Assembly (NCBI RefSeq): GCF_009754945.1
Contig: NZ_WPIN01000013.1
Coordinates: forward strand, 164,068-228,067
Length of the DNA stretch: 64,000 nucleotides
Direction of reading: 5' to 3'
DNA from: Spirosoma arboris
GTDB taxonomy: Bacteria; Bacteroidota; Bacteroidia; Cytophagales; Spirosomataceae
The notes below the pieces were generated by a model that saw nothing but the letters and a program-made list of their open reading frames with translations, was not told the origin of the DNA and ran no database searches. The position numbers and the translations under genes were made by a program. Shown here one piece after another: positions 55,414-63,784 of this stretch (position 1 is its first letter; the number at the start of each line of letters is the position of its first letter).

Positions 55414-56202
55414 ATGAAAAATTTCATATCGCTAATTACGCTATTGATTTGTATTCATTTCTCACATGCGCAGGATTTCAGTGCCTATAAAAAGGCGGTG
55501 TTTGTGCGGGGCAAAAACACCTTACTTTATCGGATCATGTATCCTGTCGATTATAACGTAAATAAGTCCTATCCGTTGATCGTATTCCTCCATGGGGCGG
55601 GACTAAGAGGAAATGACAATGAACGGCAGCTCACCGATGGTGGTCGTTTCTTTTTAACTGATTCGATCCGAACTAAGTATCCTGCCATTGTTATTTTCCC
55701 GCAATGTCCTTCGGATAGCATGTGGTTCAAGCATCCTCCGAGTCCACCCTTTGACACAACCGTAGCGGTTAACCATCAGATGAACACGCTGGCACTATCC
55801 ACCCCGGAAAGGCTGGTTAAGCTTTTAATGGACAGTTTGGCAGCCCACAAAATCGCCGACAAAAAAAGAATTTATCTGGGTGGCACGTCGCTGGGTGGCT
55901 TTGGAACCTACGATTTGACCAGTCACTATCCGGATTATTTTGCCGCCGTGTTCCCCATATGTGGGCAGGCAAACGTAGCCTTATATCCGAAAAGGGCAAA
56001 GAACGTTCCAGTATGGATTTTTCACGGGGCCATGGATGATGTGATTAACATCTGGCCTGATAGAGCCATGATTAAAGCTTTACAACAAAGCGGTGCAAAA
56101 CATGCGCGATACACGGAATACCCGGAGGGAAAGCATAACATTGACGCCAATGTATTCGCAGAACCAGATCTGTTCCCTTGGCTATTTTCGTTTAGAAAGT
56201 AG
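55414..56202 (+). CDS. Secreted alpha/beta-hydrolase esterase (tandem copy 2)
   Basis: 262 residues, paralogue of the preceding gene: signal ISLITLLICIHFSHAQ, then YPLIVFLHGAGLRGNDN, YLGGTSLGGFGTYDL, HGAMDDVINI and EGKHNI. The nucleophile, Asp and His blocks are conserved, while the region around SDSMWFKHPPSPPFD differs in length. No terminator is obvious in the following 278 bp, and no gene is seen there. Confidence 0.82.
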   Translation: MKNFISLITLLICIHFSHAQDFSAYKKAVFVRGKNTLLYRIMYPVDYNVNKSYPLIVFLHGAGLRGNDNERQLTDGGRFFLTDSIRTKYPAIVIFPQCPSDSMWFKHPPSPPFDTTVAVNHQMNTLALSTPERLVKLLMDSLAAHKIADKKRIYLGGTSLGGFGTYDLTSHYPDYFAAVFPICGQANVALYPKRAKNVPVWIFHGAMDDVINIWPDRAMIKALQQSGAKHARYTEYPEGKHNIDANVFAEPDLFPWLFSFRK

Positions 56203-56481
56203 TCTAAGGCATTGGGCGGTACTATTTATTTCTGGAGAACTGTATGGGTGAGATCGCTTGGCTATTTTGTTACTCTACATGTATATACAAATCCGATTAG
56301 CCAGGTAATCCCGTAAAAACGCTCTATTATTGCCACAGTTAAGAAGCAGATCTATACACAATCCTTCAGCTCATTGTGAGGTGTATTATTGCGGGACGCT
56401 TCCACTTTAGGATGACTGTATAAACTACATCTACGGGCTTGTGGTCGGTTTCTCCATTTTAACTAGCGATTTTTCCGCCTA

Positions 56482-57996
56482 CTATTCATTTATAATTTGT
56501 TGCTTTCCTGTTGGTGTGAGAACGTAGCGGCCTGATTTTTTAGACCCTTCAAACTGAATCAGCTTAGCCTCACGCAGTATCTCTAAGTCCCTTCGAATGG
56601 TCTTTTCCGTCACCCCATAGCGCTCCGCCCACTGGGTGGAGCGAAGCGGTTTGTCGTGGGCTATATCCGTTAGGATGCCCGCAATGCGTTGGCGGGACGG
56701 TTCGCTTAATAGGACATTTATTGGTACATTTATTAGGACACCAGTCGATTCCTTCGACTTTTGGTCGCTACTTGCTATCGCAACACTGGGGGCAACCATA
56801 GCACTCATTAGTCGGTCGTCGAGGGGAATAATGGTACGGAACATGTCACCCTCTATGAATTGCGCTTCTTTGCCGTTGGCGTAGGCCCCAATATATTTCG
56901 TTACCTTCCTGACGCCCGAACCAAGCTGATCCATGAAGCCAGTCTCCTTGAAAAAGTTGGCTAGAGTGGGATTCTTGGTGCGGGGCGTAAACGAATCAGG
57001 GTTGATAGGTCCCTGATAAAATGCCCGGTTGGGATTTTCGAATACGACCCGGTCGCGGTAGATCATCATGCGGGCGGTAAAACCGCTGCTATACTCACGG
57101 TGAGCCAACAGATTAACGATGACCTCTCGAAAGATAACTCCCCGGATGCTGATGCGCTGCGGGCCTTCCAGGTAGAAGGGATCGTAGAGATGCTTATCAA
57201 CGAAGTCGATGAGCCGGTCGTACGTGTTGAGCAGGTTGTCACGAATATAGTCGCGGTCGTCGTAGCGATCCTCATCCACCCGGCGGAGCAACGCGTCAAC
57301 AAAATACTGCGGTACAGTTGTCAGCAGCGTCTGCGGAGTGCCGAAGAGCAGGGCCGTGGCCAAGGTGTAACCTTCTTTGCCAGTCTGTACATCACGCTGC
57401 CAAAGGCCCGCACTACGGAGCATGGCTTCGTCCGACATAGTCACCCAAGGATGTTGCCGGTCTCGATACACCTGGGCCAATTGCCGGGCGCGTTGTAACG
57501 TAGCAGCGTTGAGGTCAGCCAGCGTAAGGTGGGGCAAAACTTGATTCTCGGAGAAATAAGCGGCTTTGCGAAGATACATTAGCCGCAAGGTTTCAGGATC
57601 AGTAATACGGAAATCACCATCAGCACTGCGGTCGTAGGGATACCCTTTCGTGCGGTGTACCTGTGAACCGGGCGGAACAGGTACATACAGCACCGTTTTT
57701 CCGTCAATTTCAATGACTTCAGGGAAAAGCATACAGATCGGCGACAGCTTTTCAGGACTATTAGCGGTGGTGACGAGGTCCTTTACCAGCTTGTTGACCT
57801 TGTGAGGATCAACGCCCGTGATGGTGCCATTGTCGCGGACGCCAAGCAGCACTACACCTCCCTCCCGGTTGAGAAAGGCACAGATGGTCTCAAACAGCGA
57901 ACGGGGAAGATCAGTATGAGCTTCCTTGAACTCGACAGTCGGTCCTTCTCCCTGACGGAGTATTTGTCGAATACGCTGCTCATCACTCATAGACAT
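56482..57996 (-). CDS. AlbA_2/Schlafen-type ATP-binding transcriptional regulator
   Basis: A 504-residue protein. The N-terminal AlbA_2 domain (GEGPTVEFKEAHTDLP, CAFLNREGGVVLLGVRDNGTITGVD) is followed by an HATPase_c_4-like region (IFREVIVNLLAHREYSSGFTARMMIYRDRVVFENPN, FMDQLGSGVRKV). A C-terminal DeoR-like winged helix (TQWAERYGVTEKTIRRDLEILREAKLIQFEGSKK) closes it. Such proteins are predicted DNA-linked regulators and are often near mobile DNA. It lies 25 bp downstream of a 115-residue gene on the same strand. Confidence 0.85.
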   Translation of the reverse strand: MSMSDEQRIRQILRQGEGPTVEFKEAHTDLPRSLFETICAFLNREGGVVLLGVRDNGTITGVDPHKVNKLVKDLVTTANSPEKLSPICMLFPEVIEIDGKTVLYVPVPPGSQVHRTKGYPYDRSADGDFRITDPETLRLMYLRKAAYFSENQVLPHLTLADLNAATLQRARQLAQVYRDRQHPWVTMSDEAMLRSAGLWQRDVQTGKEGYTLATALLFGTPQTLLTTVPQYFVDALLRRVDEDRYDDRDYIRDNLLNTYDRLIDFVDKHLYDPFYLEGPQRISIRGVIFREVIVNLLAHREYSSGFTARMMIYRDRVVFENPNRAFYQGPINPDSFTPRTKNPTLANFFKETGFMDQLGSGVRKVTKYIGAYANGKEAQFIEGDMFRTIIPLDDRLMSAMVAPSVAIASSDQKSKESTGVLINVPINVLLSEPSRQRIAGILTDIAHDKPLRSTQWAERYGVTEKTIRRDLEILREAKLIQFEGSKKSGRYVLTPTGKQQIINE

Positions 57997-58021
57997 TAAA
58001 GTGGATCAATGTGGCCAGTGG

Positions 58022-58369
58022 TTACAAGACCTCTTCTGATCGGAGGAAATTAAAAACACGCATAAGCTTTTGCCTATCCTGACGGTCAATCTTCAGACGA
58101 AAGTCTTGTGTAAGCCGGCGATATAAGGCATCGTACACTGCTTCATCTAATTCTGTCTCAGAACCTACCTGGATGAAACAACCCGTAAGTGCTTCCCCAG
58201 TGGATTGTCCATCCGAACGACGGAAAGTAACCAACTGAGTCCCGATCTTAACTACAATCGTTTCCAGGTCTATTTGCTTAATGAGACCAACAGAGCCTTG
58301 TCGTTGCCTAGGATATTCACAGATAACTCGTTGATCCAGTTGCAGAGAATCTGGCAAAATATTAGTCAT
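58022..58369 (-). CDS. Hypothetical protein
   Basis: 115 residues, not recognised. A beta-rich N-terminus (QRVICEYPRQRQGSVGLIKQ, TIVVKIGTQLVTFRRSDG) could form a small barrel, and the C-terminus is helical and basic (RRLTQDFRLKIDRQDRQKLMRVFNFL). The short spacing to the AlbA_2 gene suggests co-expression. Confidence 0.6.
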   Translation of the reverse strand: MTNILPDSLQLDQRVICEYPRQRQGSVGLIKQIDLETIVVKIGTQLVTFRRSDGQSTGEALTGCFIQVGSETELDEAVYDALYRRLTQDFRLKIDRQDRQKLMRVFNFLRSEEVL

Positions 58370-58579
58370 TGATTGATGGAAGATAACCGACGGGTAAAGA
58401 TAACAGAAAATGGGGCAGGCTTAAGAGGAATTGCTCACTCTGTCTACATCTCATCTTTATGATACCCGTAACACGTTTTGTCTGCGTATTCACAAAAGGA
58501 GACTGCTCGCTAAACTGTGTCACAGGTGAATGAAAGGAGTAAAACCTCTAACTTTCACCATCATGACTAACGAGTTCGA

Positions 58580-58595
58580 ACGGTCCGCCGTCGCG
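58580..58595 (+). repeat. HP16 element 7 (in IS256)
   Basis: ACGG-TCCG-CCGT-CGCG, flanked by GTTCGA | GTTTGA. Deletion restores Glu-Phe-Glu-Phe-Glu. Sense to the gene, six codons after the start. Confidence 0.92.
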
Positions 58596-58835
58596 GTTTG
58601 AGGCCTTCAAACAGGCCGCCATCAAAGGCCTTTATGAAGGTAAGCCCCTGACAGGCGAAAATGGCCTATTTGCTCCTTTGCTCAAACACTTTTTAGAGTC
58701 CGCTTTGGAAGGAGAAATGGATGGCCATTTAGCCCAGACCCGACTTCCCGAGCAGAACCGTCGAAACGGCAAAACTACTAAGCAGGTTAAAAGCAGTGCT
58801 GGCCCCTTAGAGTTGCAGACTCCGCGTGACCGAAC

Positions 58836-58851
58836 CGCTCCGGCGGCCCGG
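58836..58851 (-). repeat. HP16 element 8 (in IS256)
   Basis: CCGG-GCCG-CCGG-AGCG on the - strand, flanked in that orientation by GGCCG | GTTCG. Deletion restores the conserved Pro-Arg-Asp-Arg-x-Gly-Arg-Tyr stretch. Antisense to the gene. Confidence 0.92.
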
Positions 58852-58918
58852 CGGCCGTTATCAACCCCAGATCGTTCCCAAACGACGGGTCGTACTAACA
58901 CCCCAACTTGAACAGAAG

Positions 58919-58934
58919 CCGGGCCGCCGGAGCG
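58919..58934 (+). repeat. HP16 element 9 (in IS256)
   Basis: CCGG-GCCG-CCGG-AGCG, flanked by CAGAAG | GTGCTT. Deletion joins Leu-Glu-Gln-Lys to Val-Leu-Ser-Leu-Tyr. Sense to the gene. Confidence 0.93.
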
Positions 58935-59985
58935 GTGCTTTCGCTCTACAGCGTAGGCAATAGCTATGCCGACATCAGCCAACACCTACTAGAGATGTAT
59001 GGCTATTCGCTCTCTGACAGCGAGTTAACCGCCATTACGGATAAGGTCATTCCTGCCATGCGGGAGTGGCAGAATCGACCCTTGGAAAGCTTATACACCT
59101 TGGTGTGGCTCGACGGCATCTACTACAAAGTGCGCCATGATGGCAAAGTTGTCACGCGCGTACTTTATAGCGTGATCGGGCTGAGTTTATCAGGAAAAAA
59201 GCAAGTACTGGGCATTTATACGGCTGAAAGTGAATCAGCTAAATTCTGGTTAACGGTGCTTACCGATCTGAAGCAACGCGGAGTGGAAGACCTGTTAATT
59301 ACCTGCGTGGATGGCTTGAAGGGTTTCGATACAGCCATTGGCAGTGTTTTTCCGGCCACCACAGTACAGCTCTGTATTGTTCATCAACTCCGCAACAGTT
59401 TTCGGTTCGTGCCCGACAAGTTATTGAAAGAGTTGGCCAACGATCTGAAAACTGTTTATCAGGCCCCCAACCGAGAGCAGGGCTTAGAAAACTTGTTAAC
59501 AGTGCAAGAAAAATGGGGATCAGCTTACCCCAAAGCCGTCCAACCGTGGCTGGAAAAATGGGAATTACTATCGCCGTTTTTCGACTATCCAGCCGCTATT
59601 CGTAAGGTAATGTACACAACCAATACGGTGGAAGGCTATCACCGGCAGCTACGGAAAGTGACTAAAACAAAAGGGGCTTTTTCGTCAGATGTAGCTTTGC
59701 AAAAATTGGTTTATTTGACCATTCAGAACCTGCAAATCAAATGGGAGACGACGACTTATAATTGGAAAGAGATCATCAATCAATTCAGCATTATCTTTGA
59801 AAAACGAATTCAATCCCATCGCTTCGAGTAAAATCCTGCTGACACAGTTCTGCGAGCACTCCCGTTTGAGAGATAACCGAGGGTTTAAAGAAACATTAAA
59901 TTAATCAGCCGCCAATCTAAAACCTATCTAATCACGTTTCTTTACTATTCGCACTAGTTCACTCAGTAAAACCAAGACTTGAACT

Positions 59986-60408
59986 ATGGATCAATGGACC
60001 AAAGTGGGGCTATTTACACTGGTGCTGCTCGCTCAGGTAGGGTTTGCTCAAACGCCAACCCACACTAAAATTTACCTATTTAATATCACCAGTGGTGGGC
60101 TGATAAAGCCCATTACGCTACGGACGAGCTTGAATCCTGATAACCCCATTCGGATCAAGAGTCGGGAGTGCGTGCTGCTTGAAACCGATGAAGATAGCTT
60201 AGGGCTACTGGTCAACGACCAAGTCGAATCCTTTCCGTTTGAGCGTGGCCAAACCTATTATTATGTTGTCAGTTCTGATTACATGCCTATCTTCACGGTA
60301 AACGAAGTATCCAGACGCGTATTTTGGTTGACGGCTCAGGTGAACAATTCGCAAAAAATCACCTCCTATCTGTTAGCTAAAAAGGGCTTAAGTACGTCTA
60401 CTCGGTAA
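59986..60408 (+). CDS. Hypothetical secreted protein
   Basis: 140 residues with a signal peptide (VGLFTLVLLAQVGFAQ). The mature part is predicted beta-rich (TKIYLFNITSGGLIKPITLRT, RECVLLETDEDSLGLLVN, QTYYYVVSSDYMPIFTVNEVS). No family was recognised. It lies alone between an IS256 and an IS3 element. Confidence 0.65.
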   Translation: MDQWTKVGLFTLVLLAQVGFAQTPTHTKIYLFNITSGGLIKPITLRTSLNPDNPIRIKSRECVLLETDEDSLGLLVNDQVESFPFERGQTYYYVVSSDYMPIFTVNEVSRRVFWLTAQVNNSQKITSYLLAKKGLSTSTR

Positions 60409-60783
60409 GGCTATCAGTTAGCTATTGGGCCTTTCTTGGATTCCCAGACCAACAAAAAATCAGCGTTTATATGAGATAAGGAAAAATTAACCTTCAATGC
60501 CTCTATCGCCTAGCTGAAAACCGAGTTGATCCAGACAAGTTGGGTCGCTTTGCCGTTTCATAGGGCAGCTGTCCTTACCCCATTCAGTGAGCCAGTTTTG
60601 ACTGGACTTAAGCCGCCTGTCGATATTCAACCGGCGTCATAAACTGTAAGGCCTGATGAGGCCGTTCCTTGTTATACTCTATCAGCCATGCATCCACCGT
60701 TTGGCGTACCTGTCTAATACTGGCAAATATATGAGCATCTAAAACCTCCCGGCGAAAGGTTCCGTTGAAGCGCTCAATATAAG

Positions 60784-60799
60784 CCGGTCCGCCGGTGCG
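60784..60799 (+). repeat. HP16 element 10 (in IS3-B orfB)
   Basis: CCGG-TCCG-CCGG-TGCG, flanked by ATAAG | GTTTT. About 11 nt of the expected host sequence are missing at the junction, so net gain is 5 nt. Antisense. It lies at almost the same transposase position as HP16 element 1. Confidence 0.85.
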
Positions 60800-60874
60800 G
60801 TTTTGCCCGGTTCAATCCAGCATAACTCGATCGTCTGACCTTTACACCAATCTTGCAAAGCCTGACGAATAAAC

Positions 60875-60890
60875 CGCTCCGGCGGCCCGG
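60875..60890 (-). repeat. HP16 element 11 (in IS3-B orfB)
   Basis: CCGG-GCCG-CCGG-AGCG on the - strand, flanked by GCCGGA | GTTTAT. Deletion restores Asn-Gly-Pro-Glu-Phe-Ile. Sense to the gene. Confidence 0.93.
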
Positions 60891-60991
60891 TCCGGCCCAT
60901 TATCACTCCGAATCCGCTCCGGTTTACCATATCGTTCCATCAGTTGATCCAACAATCGGATAACTCGGCCCGATGGTAACGAGTAATCGAC

Positions 60992-61007
60992 CGCACGGGC
61001 GGCCCCG
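60992..61007 (-). repeat. HP16 element 12 (in IS3-B orfB)
   Basis: CGGG-GCCG-CCCG-TGCG on the - strand; stem CGGG/CCCG pairs. Flanks are ATTGAG | GTCGAT. Deletion restores Gly-Ile-Glu-Val-Asp-Tyr. Sense to the gene. Confidence 0.93.
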
Positions 61008-61459
61008 CTCAATACCCAGCGCTTCACGATTGTAGTCGTCGACTACATTTAACGTGCGAAACTTACGGCCGCCCGTTAAGTTGTCCGACGTAAAATCCAA
61101 CGACCAGCACTGATGACAAGCTGTTGCTTTTGGCAGCGGCTTGCGTAGCGCATTGGGTAGCCGTTTCTTGGTTGTTCGCCGTAAACTCAACCCTAATTTT
61201 CTGTACAATCGCCTAACCCGCTTATGGTTAACCAACTCGCCCTGCTTGCGCAACCGGCGATAAATCTTCAGTACACCCCACTGCTTATGCCGTCGAGCCA
61301 ACTGCTCGATCCGGCTTGCCAGCACTTTATTCTTGTCTTTGATAATTATTGGCTCAACAATGGCATTACGGCTAAGGCCCACCCAACGACAGGCTTTTCG
61401 TTGACTAATCTGTTTCTGATCAACCATCCACCTGACTAGCCCTCGACGCTCGGCAGGCC

Positions 61460-61742
61460 TCACCACTTTTTTGAAAGTGCTTCTTTGATAACTTCGTTTT
61501 GCAAACTTAGCTCAGCATACATCCGCACGGGCGGCCCCGTTCTTGAGTCGGCGGTTTTCATCTTCCAATTCTTTAAGCCGCTTGACTTCCGACACCTGCA
61601 TGCCGCCATATTTGGCCCGCCAATTGTAAAAGGTGGCTTCGCTGATGCCATGCTCACGAGTGATTTGCGCGACAGTTTGACCGCTATCCTGTTGCTTAAG
61701 AATTGTTACGATCTGTGATTCGGTAAATCGTGTCTGTTTCAT
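61460..61742 (-). pseudogene. IS3 orfA interrupted by one HP16 element
   Basis: The HTH protein starts at ATG 61742 (KQTRFTESQIVTILKQQDSG, ITREHGISEATFYNWRAKYGG). It runs to RRLK, where the frame shifts at an HP16 (61524-61539). The second frame then gives KMYAELSLQNEVIKEALSKKW. The join is exact when the 16-mer is removed. Confidence 0.9.
61524..61539 (-). repeat. HP16 element 13 (in IS3-B orfA)
   Basis: CGGG-GCCG-CCCG-TGCG on the - strand, identical to element 12. Flanks are CAAGAA | GATGTA. Deletion restores Leu-Lys-Lys-Met-Tyr-Ala. Sense; within two codons of the corresponding position of HP16 element 2 in IS3-A. Confidence 0.93.
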
Positions 61743-61984
61743 TTCCCCTTTGTTTACCAGTGAAATTTAAGTTTTTTACTCTACTTTTCACTGGCTTACT
61801 TTTATGGGATCAGGACAACAGTTCTAAATCAATAAAATAATCCACAGTAGAAAAGTACAACATTTAACAACCTTTCACACAATAGCTATTTTAGATTCTC
61901 TATCAGCTTATTTACGACTAACATATTTTACACACCAATGATGCTGGTCGTACGTTTGTAAAATTCGATGAGAAATTCATCAAC

Positions 61985-62416
61985 TTATAGGTTGGTCGGT
62001 GTTCGATTCATTTCCAGCCAATACCGACAAAGTCGCTCAAGCACGTCCTTTAATGTATCCAAATTCGCTGCTTTGGCTATAAACGAATTGGCACCTGCTT
62101 CGTAACATCCGTTGATTTCATCCGCCGAGGCATCGGCACTCATCATCACCACCGGAATTTTCTTATAAGTGGCATGCTCTTTCAGGCCCAGGAGCGTTTG
62201 ATGCCCACCTAGGTGGGGCATGTGCCGATCGAGTAGAATTAGACGGGGTAGCGGATTTAGGTAAGGAAGCGCAGCTAAAAACTCGTCCCCATCGGCAAAG
62301 AAAGAGACCGAGTATGCCGGAAAATAATGACTGAACAATTCCCCAAGTAGGAAGAGGTAATCAGCCGCATCATCTACAATACAGATTTGGGAGCCTGAGG
62401 TCATATCAATTGTCAA
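61985..62416 (-). CDS. Stand-alone response-regulator receiver protein
   Basis: A 143-residue CheY-like protein with QICIVDDAADYLFLL (acidic pair), RLILLDRHMPHLGG (phospho-acceptor Asp), VVMMSADASADE (switch Ser) and NSFIAKAANLDTL (Lys). There is no output domain. The Met at residue 5 is an alternative start. It is divergent from a second receiver gene 434 bp away, so both may belong to one phosphorelay with a kinase elsewhere. Confidence 0.9.
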   Translation of the reverse strand: MTIDMTSGSQICIVDDAADYLFLLGELFSHYFPAYSVSFFADGDEFLAALPYLNPLPRLILLDRHMPHLGGHQTLLGLKEHATYKKIPVVMMSADASADEINGCYEAGANSFIAKAANLDTLKDVLERLCRYWLEMNRTPTNL

Positions 62417-62849
62417 TGCTAAGAGACCAACATCCGGTTGTTCGGTTCGTTCCGGAAGTGGTGAGATTGGGCGACCAGGCGAAAAACTCGCCTATCTAAA
62501 CAGGCGTGTCAAAGAGATGAACTCTGACTTAATCAATAAGTTCTAATCCTGGTAAGCGCCATCGCCATACGAAATGGCAAATACAGCCACCAATACCTAA
62601 ACGAGACTGTATTCAACCAAACTGACTGATGTTAGTTTGTCCAACAAATTTGTTCTAAATATGAGGCAATGGGCTGTTTTGTCGGTCATGCGATCAGCAG
62701 AGCCTAGTGGCCTATAACATAGCAGTATATGTATGTTTGTTTATCAAAAAACTAAGACCTACTTTTAATTCGCATGACGCTCTATTCTTAGCAGCTAAAC
62801 TTGCGGTTTGGAGCCGTCGTGACTGCCTTCTACTGTACAGCCCAAACCC
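62417..62849. other. 433-bp divergent intergenic region
   Basis: No gene seen. It should contain the promoters of both receiver genes, but no promoter match is strong enough to mark. Confidence 0.5.
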
Positions 62850-63308
62850 GTGACTGCCAATTATAAAAATGCGACCATACTGATCGCTGAAGCTAATGAG
62901 GACCAATGGCGGCTCATTCAAGAGGCCATACGCCAGCAATTACCTACAGTGAAAGCTGTACAAGCGAGTTCCCTACCTCAAGCAATGAAACTCTTGGAGG
63001 GCTGGCGACAGCAAGAGTGGGACATGGCTAAACTCTTGTTGCTGGACCCACACTTGCCCCAGTTGACCGATGGGTGGCACTTACTTAGGTGGATGAAAGC
63101 TATGTCAGCTTCTATTCGGCAGATTCCCGTGGTGGTCTTGAGTTATTCCGAGGCTCAGGCTGATATTAATGAAGCTTATCAACTGGGTGCTTCTTCTTAC
63201 TTGGTCAAACCAACCGAGTTGGCTGATTGGTTAACTTGTTTAGGGGCTCTACGTGCCTACTGGTGGGAAACCGTTACACTACCGCCTGTTCATTATGGCT
63301 TTGAATAG
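62850..63308 (+). CDS. Stand-alone response-regulator receiver protein
   Basis: 152 residues, start GTG at 62850. Receiver features are ATILIAEANEDQWRLIQEAI, KLLLLDPHLPQLTDG (phospho-acceptor Asp), IPVVVLSYSEAQADI (switch Ser) and SSYLVKPTELADWL (Lys). The first acidic pocket is Glu-Ala-Asn-Glu-Asp rather than Asp-Asp, which is less usual. No output domain. A perfect-stem hairpin lies ~80 bp downstream. Confidence 0.85.
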   Translation: MTANYKNATILIAEANEDQWRLIQEAIRQQLPTVKAVQASSLPQAMKLLEGWRQQEWDMAKLLLLDPHLPQLTDGWHLLRWMKAMSASIRQIPVVVLSYSEAQADINEAYQLGASSYLVKPTELADWLTCLGALRAYWWETVTLPPVHYGFE

Positions 63309-63385
63309 ACCTAACTCCCTTTTCGAGCATTTGTCTGTATGCTTTTGCTACTAAGCAAATGGTCATTGTATATTGTAATACGATC

Positions 63386-63432
63386 ATAATGCCGTTTCGT
63401 ACTTTAAGAAGAATAGTACGAAACGGCATTAT
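63386..63432. terminator. 18-bp perfect hairpin
   Basis: Arms ATAATGCCGTTTCGTACT and its complement enclose an 11-nt loop. There is no long T tract. It is probably a terminator or mRNA end for the receiver gene. From 63433 to 63784 no gene is visible. Confidence 0.65.
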
Positions 63433-63784
63433 CCTATTTACATAACTACCTAACGGGTGAATGATTCTACCCCATCGCTCAGGAATGGAAACGATTCCTA
63501 GAAGCTATGTGAAGGTTAACTATAAAATAGTTAGCAAGATGTTGTAAACTGAATTGGGTGCTTATTCTGAGTGGCTACCCAGCTTTAAGCATTCTGTCCT
63601 TACTAAGCGGTCTGTGGTTGACCGTTTATCTGGTATCCAATAGCGAATAAATACCCGTTTTTTGATTAATTTCTGCTGTAGGCAGGTAATCATCAACACT
63701 CATTCCTGACGTTAGTAGAGCAAGGGCCAATTTTTTATTGTTGGACTTGATATAGGGGTTCCGCACACTTGTCATTAAGAGTAG

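Larger units (their letters stand above)
58563..59831 (+). pseudogene. IS256 (Mutator-type) transposase interrupted by three HP16 elements
   Basis: The ancestral frame starts MTNEFEFEAFKQAAIKGLYE and runs through LLKHFLESALEGEMDGHL, SYADISQHLLEMYGYSLS, VVWLDGIYYKV-type first Asp, LITCVDGLKGF (second Asp) and NTVEGYHRQLRKVTKTKGAF (Glu). HP16 elements at 58580, 58836 and 58919 shift the frame by +1, +2 and 0 in turn. Only residues before 58580 and after 58934 share the original frame. Removing all three gives one uninterrupted ~407-residue transposase. An N-terminally truncated protein from 58908 could be made. Confidence 0.92.
58498..59863 (+). mobile_element. IS256-family element carrying three HP16 insertions
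   Basis: Imperfect terminal repeats GGAGACTGCTCGCTAAACTG (58498) and, on the other strand, GGGAGTGCTCGCAGAACTG (ending 59863) flank one transposase gene. Length without the three 16-mers is ~1.32 kb, normal for IS256. Confidence 0.8.
60608..61466 (-). pseudogene. IS3 orfB (rve) interrupted by three HP16 elements
   Basis: Starts VRPAERRGLVRWMVDQKQ and continues RKACRWVGLSR, WGVLKIYRRLRKQG, CWSLDFTSDNL (first Asp), then REALGIE. The frame then shifts at 60992-61007, again at 60875-60890 within DNGPE|FIRQ (second Asp block) and at 60784-60799 after PGKT. Piecing the three frames together gives a normal orfB ending ERPHQALQFMTPVEYRQAA. At the last site the element replaces about 11 nt that should encode the Gln-Asn of the QNAYIERF catalytic block. 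Confidence 0.9.
60570..61817 (-). mobile_element. IS3-family element B carrying four HP16 insertions
   Basis: Inverted repeats TGTCCTTACCCCATTCAGTG (60570) and, on the other strand, TGTCCTGATCCCATAAAAG (ending 61817) flank orfA and orfB on the - strand. Its orfA and orfB are related to those of element A. It is complete at both ends but carries four HP16 elements. Confidence 0.82.
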
